From: Pseudomonas fluorescens
Lineage (GTDB): Bacteria > Pseudomonadota > Gammaproteobacteria > Pseudomonadales > Pseudomonadaceae
Assembly (NCBI RefSeq): GCF_902497995.1
Contig: NZ_CABVII010000035.1
Coordinates: 1 to 54,965 of the forward strand
DNA: 54,965 nt
Reading direction: 5' to 3'
Part shown: in pieces, positions 52,285-54,965 of the stretch
How the letters are laid out: each line of letters starts with the position of its first letter
Position numbering within the stretch: position 1 is the stretch's first letter
Made by a program: the position numbers and the translations under genes
Notes under the pieces: model-generated
Database searches by the model: none
Seen by the model: only the letters and a program-made list of their open reading frames with translations
Told to the model about the DNA's origin: nothing

Positions 52285-53139
52285 ATGAGCGAACGTCCCG
52301 AAGAGCCAAACCAGGCTTCTGACGCCGAAAGCCTGCTGCCCATCGATGAACATATCGAGGAAGGGCATGACGCTGAAGGCCGTAAAGTCCGGCATCGTGG
52401 TATCTATCTTCTGCCGAATCTGTTCACCACTGCGAACCTGTTTGCAGGGTTTTATTCCATCATCAACTCGATGAGCGCCCAGAGCGCCTTGAGTGCCGGT
52501 GATACCATCGGCGCTAGCAAATATTTTGCGTTTGCCGCGATCGCGATTTTCGTCGCCATGGTGCTCGACGGCCTCGACGGTCGCGTTGCCCGCATGACCA
52601 ATACCCAGAGCGCCTTCGGTGCCGAGTACGATTCGCTGTCGGACATGGTTGCCTTTGGTGTCGCGCCGGCCTTGCTGGCATTCGGCTGGGCCTTGGGTGA
52701 CATGGGCAAGGTCGGCTGGATGGTTGCCTTCATTTATGTCGCGGGTGCTGCGCTGCGTCTGGCGCGTTTCAACACCCAGGTCGGCACCGCCGACAAACGC
52801 TACTTCATCGGCCTGGCCAGTCCGGCTGCCGCGGGTGTGGTCGCGGGCATCGTCTGGGCGTTCAGCGACTACGGCATCCAGGGTTCCAAGATGTCCTTCC
52901 TGGTGGCGTTGATGGTCGCGGCCGCGGGCATGCTGATGGTCAGCAACATCAAGTACAACAGCTTCAAGGAGCTGGACTTGAAGGGGCGTGTGCCATTCGT
53001 GGCGATCCTCGCCGTGGTCCTGGTGTTTGCCGTCGTGTTCAGCGATCCGCCGCGCATTCTGCTGCTGGTTTTCCTCGCCTATGCAGCCTCTGGTCCGGTG
53101 CAATATCTGTTAAGACTTCGTCGGCACAAGAACCTGTAA
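52285..53139 (+). CDS. pssA: CDP-diacylglycerol--serine O-phosphatidyltransferase
   Basis: 284-residue membrane enzyme making phosphatidylserine, the precursor of phosphatidylethanolamine. The CDP-alcohol motif DG-x2-AR-x8-G-x3-D-x3-D is present as DGRVARMTNTQSAFGAEYDS followed by LSD (residues about 97-119). About 7-8 hydrophobic segments follow an acidic cytoplasmic N-terminus. It is of the integral-membrane (Bacillus-like) type, not the E. coli PssA phospholipase-D type. The ATG at 52285 is 8 bases from AAGG, while the ATG at 52279 is too close. Confidence 0.94.
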   Translation: MSERPEEPNQASDAESLLPIDEHIEEGHDAEGRKVRHRGIYLLPNLFTTANLFAGFYSIINSMSAQSALSAGDTIGASKYFAFAAIAIFVAMVLDGLDGRVARMTNTQSAFGAEYDSLSDMVAFGVAPALLAFGWALGDMGKVGWMVAFIYVAGAALRLARFNTQVGTADKRYFIGLASPAAAGVVAGIVWAFSDYGIQGSKMSFLVALMVAAAGMLMVSNIKYNSFKELDLKGRVPFVAILAVVLVFAVVFSDPPRILLLVFLAYAASGPVQYLLRLRRHKNL

Positions 53140-53197
53140 TTTCCCCCATACTCCGCAGTCTATTGGTACATAGGTTCTCCAATGCTGCGGAGTTGTC

Positions 53198-54211
53198 ATG
53201 CTGATCAAAGTCCCCAAGACGTCTGACTGTCATGAGTCGGACGTCACGCCCGAACCCTTCTATCTATCTCGACGCAATGTGCTGAGTGCCGCCGTCGCCG
53301 GTCTGGCTGTTAACAGCCTGCCACGGTGGGCGAGCGCCGCCGATGCTGCGCGTTATCCAGACGTAGAGCCTGGCAAGGCGCCATCCTGGTTTGCCGAAAA
53401 GCTTCCTGCTACCAAATGGGGGGCGGTCAACGTCAAGGATGAGGCTGTCGCGCCGTTCAAGGATGCAACCCGCTACAACAACTTCTACGAGTTCGGCACC
53501 GATAAAGGTGATCCGGCGGCGAACGCCGGTGCGTTGAAGACCGAACCCTGGAGTGTGGTGGTGGACGGGGAGGTGGGTAAGCCGGGGCGGTATGCGCTGG
53601 AGGACTTCATGAAGCCCTATCAGCTGGAAGAACGCATTTACCGTCTTCGCTGTGTGGAGGCCTGGTCAATGGTCATCCCATGGATCGGTTTTCCCATCTC
53701 GGCGTTGCTCAAGGAGGTCGAGCCGACTTCCAAGGCCAGGTTCATTCGTTTCGAAACCCTGCAGGATCCCCAAGCCATGCCGGGGCAGCGCTCTGGTTTT
53801 GCCTTGATCGACTGGCCTTATGTAGAAGGGTTGCGACTGGATGAGGCAATGAATCCTTTGGCCATTCTTGCAGTGGGTATGTATGGGCGTGAGTTGCCTA
53901 ACCAGAACGGCGCGCCTCTGCGTCTGGTGGTGCCGTGGAAGTACGGGTTCAAGAGCATCAAATCCATCGTGCGGATCAGTCTGGTCAGCGAGCAGCCAAA
54001 AACCACCTGGCAGAGCATTGCCTCCGATGAATATGGCTTCTATGCGAACGTGAACCCCACGGTCGATCACCCGCGCTGGACCCAGGCCCGTGAAAGGCGG
54101 TTGCCCAGTGGTCTGTTCAAGCCCAATGTGCGTGACACGCAGATGTTCAACGGCTACTCGGATGAAGTCGCTTCTTTATATGCAGGGCTCGATCTGCGGA
54201 AGAACTACTGA
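53198..54211 (+). CDS. msrP: Protein-methionine-sulfoxide reductase, catalytic subunit MsrP
   Basis: 337-residue periplasmic molybdoenzyme that repairs oxidised methionine in envelope proteins. The Tat signal is SRRNVLSAAVAGLAVNSLPR (RR near residue 25). The Mo-ligating Cys lies in YRLRCVEAWSMVIPWIG, and the sulfite-oxidase-fold region PLRLVVPWKYGFKSIKSIV follows. GGAG precedes the ATG. It is coupled to msrQ (TGATG). Length normal. Confidence 0.95.
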   Translation: MLIKVPKTSDCHESDVTPEPFYLSRRNVLSAAVAGLAVNSLPRWASAADAARYPDVEPGKAPSWFAEKLPATKWGAVNVKDEAVAPFKDATRYNNFYEFGTDKGDPAANAGALKTEPWSVVVDGEVGKPGRYALEDFMKPYQLEERIYRLRCVEAWSMVIPWIGFPISALLKEVEPTSKARFIRFETLQDPQAMPGQRSGFALIDWPYVEGLRLDEAMNPLAILAVGMYGRELPNQNGAPLRLVVPWKYGFKSIKSIVRISLVSEQPKTTWQSIASDEYGFYANVNPTVDHPRWTQARERRLPSGLFKPNVRDTQMFNGYSDEVASLYAGLDLRKNY

Positions 54212-54831
54212 TGCGCTATCCGTTCTGGCGAATCGGGGTCTTCATCGCCGCCGCGGTGTGGCCCCTGCTTTGGTTGTATCAGGCCTGGGAGGAAGTGCTG
54301 GGGCCTGATCCAGGCAAGGTGCTGGTGGACCGCCTGGGCTTGGGGACGCTGGTGTTGCTGCTGATTACCTTGAGCATGACGCCTCTGCAGAAACTCACCG
54401 GTTGGGTGGGGTGGGTTGCTGTTCGGCGACAACTGGGATTGTGGTGTTTCGCCTACGTGGTGCTGCATCTGAGTGGTTATCTGGCGTTCATCCTCGGCTT
54501 CGATTGGTCGCAGCTGGGTGTCGAGTTGCGCAAGCGGCCGTACATTATTGTCGGGGCGCTGGGCTTTCTCTGTTTGCTGGCGTTGGCGGTGACCTCCAAT
54601 CGTTATAGTCAGCGGCGTCTGGGAGGGCGCTGGAAGAAACTGCATCGGCTGGTCTATGTGGTTCTCGGGCTCGGTTTGTTGCATATGTTATGGATTGTGC
54701 GCGCCGACCTGAAGGAGTGGGCGATCTATGCCTCTATAGGTGCATTGCTATTAGTGTTGCGGTTGCCACCCGTAGCCCGCCGAATCCCACGATTAATTGC
54801 TAAAAAGACACCTTCTGCACGAAAGGCTTAA
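54211..54831 (+). CDS. msrQ: Heme-binding membrane subunit MsrQ
   Basis: 206 residues, about 6 hydrophobic segments of the ferric-reductase-like fold. Heme-ligand histidines are seen in YVVLHLSGYLAF, KLHRLVYVVLGLGLLHMLW. It passes electrons from the quinone pool to MsrP. Its ATG overlaps the msrP stop. The C-terminal basic tail (RRIPRLIAKKTPSARKA) faces the cytoplasm. The rRNA-type promoter starts 8 bases after its stop, with no terminator between. Confidence 0.94.
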   Translation: MRYPFWRIGVFIAAAVWPLLWLYQAWEEVLGPDPGKVLVDRLGLGTLVLLLITLSMTPLQKLTGWVGWVAVRRQLGLWCFAYVVLHLSGYLAFILGFDWSQLGVELRKRPYIIVGALGFLCLLALAVTSNRYSQRRLGGRWKKLHRLVYVVLGLGLLHMLWIVRADLKEWAIYASIGALLLVLRLPPVARRIPRLIAKKTPSARKA

Positions 54832-54838
54832 TTAAAGG

Positions 54839-54873
54839 TTGACGGCAGATTCTGTAAGTCTATAATTCGCCCC
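54839..54873 (+). promoter_or_regulatory. Probable rRNA operon (rrn) promoter and leader start
   Basis: TTGACG and TATAAT are separated by 16 bases and followed by a GC-rich discriminator (TCGCCCC), the pattern of stringently controlled rrn P1 promoters. Downstream, AACTCCTTGGTAAACAAAGAGTT (given in parts: arms at 54899-54903 and 54916-54920) forms a leader hairpin of boxB type. No gene begins before the window ends at 54965. Confidence 0.7.
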
Positions 54874-54965
54874 ACTTCCGGCGCAGTCGAAACGGAAAAC
54901 TCCTTGGTAAACAAAGAGTTACGCAGTTTTCGGCAGCGAGTTGCTTCAGTTCATCGAAGCCCAGA

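Noticed and set aside
54831..54965. Search for tRNA or rRNA genes inside the window
   Set aside because: Only a promoter and leader hairpin are visible; no cloverleaf or 16S 5' sequence was recognised here or elsewhere.

Overview
The window reads as a chromosomal segment of a fluorescent Pseudomonas (P. fluorescens group). The evidence is the gene order msrQ-msrP-pssA-ilvCHI, mrcB-lpoP, dksA-gluQ-cbrX-cbrA-cbrB-crcZ-pcnB-folK-panBC-pgi-acs and pilA/pilBCD-coaE-yacG, together with GC-rich codon use, small Pseudomonas-specific families (DUF3094, DUF1780, DUF2790, DUF6124) and many paired REP sequences (REPINs) of the type '(T)GTGGGAGCGGGCTTGCTCGCGAA'. No tRNA, rRNA gene or CRISPR array lies inside, but the right edge carries what looks like an rRNA-operon promoter. 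The left edge cuts the last codons of an IS110-family transposase.

Layout. 1-2.5 kb: transposase tail, NADH dehydrogenase 2 (ndh), a DUF3094 membrane peptide, a DUF1780 gene, and a MOSC-domain gene reduced by an internal deletion. 2.7-6.6 kb: a benzoate uptake operon benK-benE-benF without the benABCD catabolic genes. 6.6-8.7 kb: DUF2790 protein, LysR regulator, CbiM-like permease. 8.7-14 kb: yacG-coaE-pilD-pilC-pilB, with pilA divergent and behind a sigma-54 promoter. 14-18 kb: a BON-domain protein with its own sigma-54/IHF promoter, then DUF2845 and DUF748 proteins. 18-28 kb: rRNA-type methyltransferase, acs, pgi, panC-panB, folK-pcnB, nearly every transcription unit being separated from the next by a REPIN. 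27.8-33 kb: the carbon-catabolite control locus, with the sRNA CrcZ, CbrB, CbrA and the small coupled gene cbrX. 33-37 kb: gluQ, dksA, an aminotransferase, sfsA, a Rieske protein. 37-42.2 kb: Fur-associated heme uptake phuT-U-V-W, then a structured element plus a DUF6124 gene, then the iron-responsive sRNA PrrF and a TfoX-type protein. 42.5-48.5 kb: pentapeptide protein, a kinase/ATPase fusion, mrcB-lpoP-yqcC, DUF4124. 48.5-55 kb: ilvI-ilvH-ilvC, pssA, msrP-msrQ, rRNA promoter.

How it works together. CbrA/CbrB activate CrcZ, which titrates Hfq/Crc. Canonical A-rich (AAN)n Hfq/Crc motifs sit just before benK, benF and acs in the same window, so a regulator and several probable targets lie within 28 kb. 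PrrF lies beside the phu heme genes, as in P. aeruginosa, but a DUF6124 gene with an internally complementary leader sits between them. That leader is the best candidate here for something not well described.
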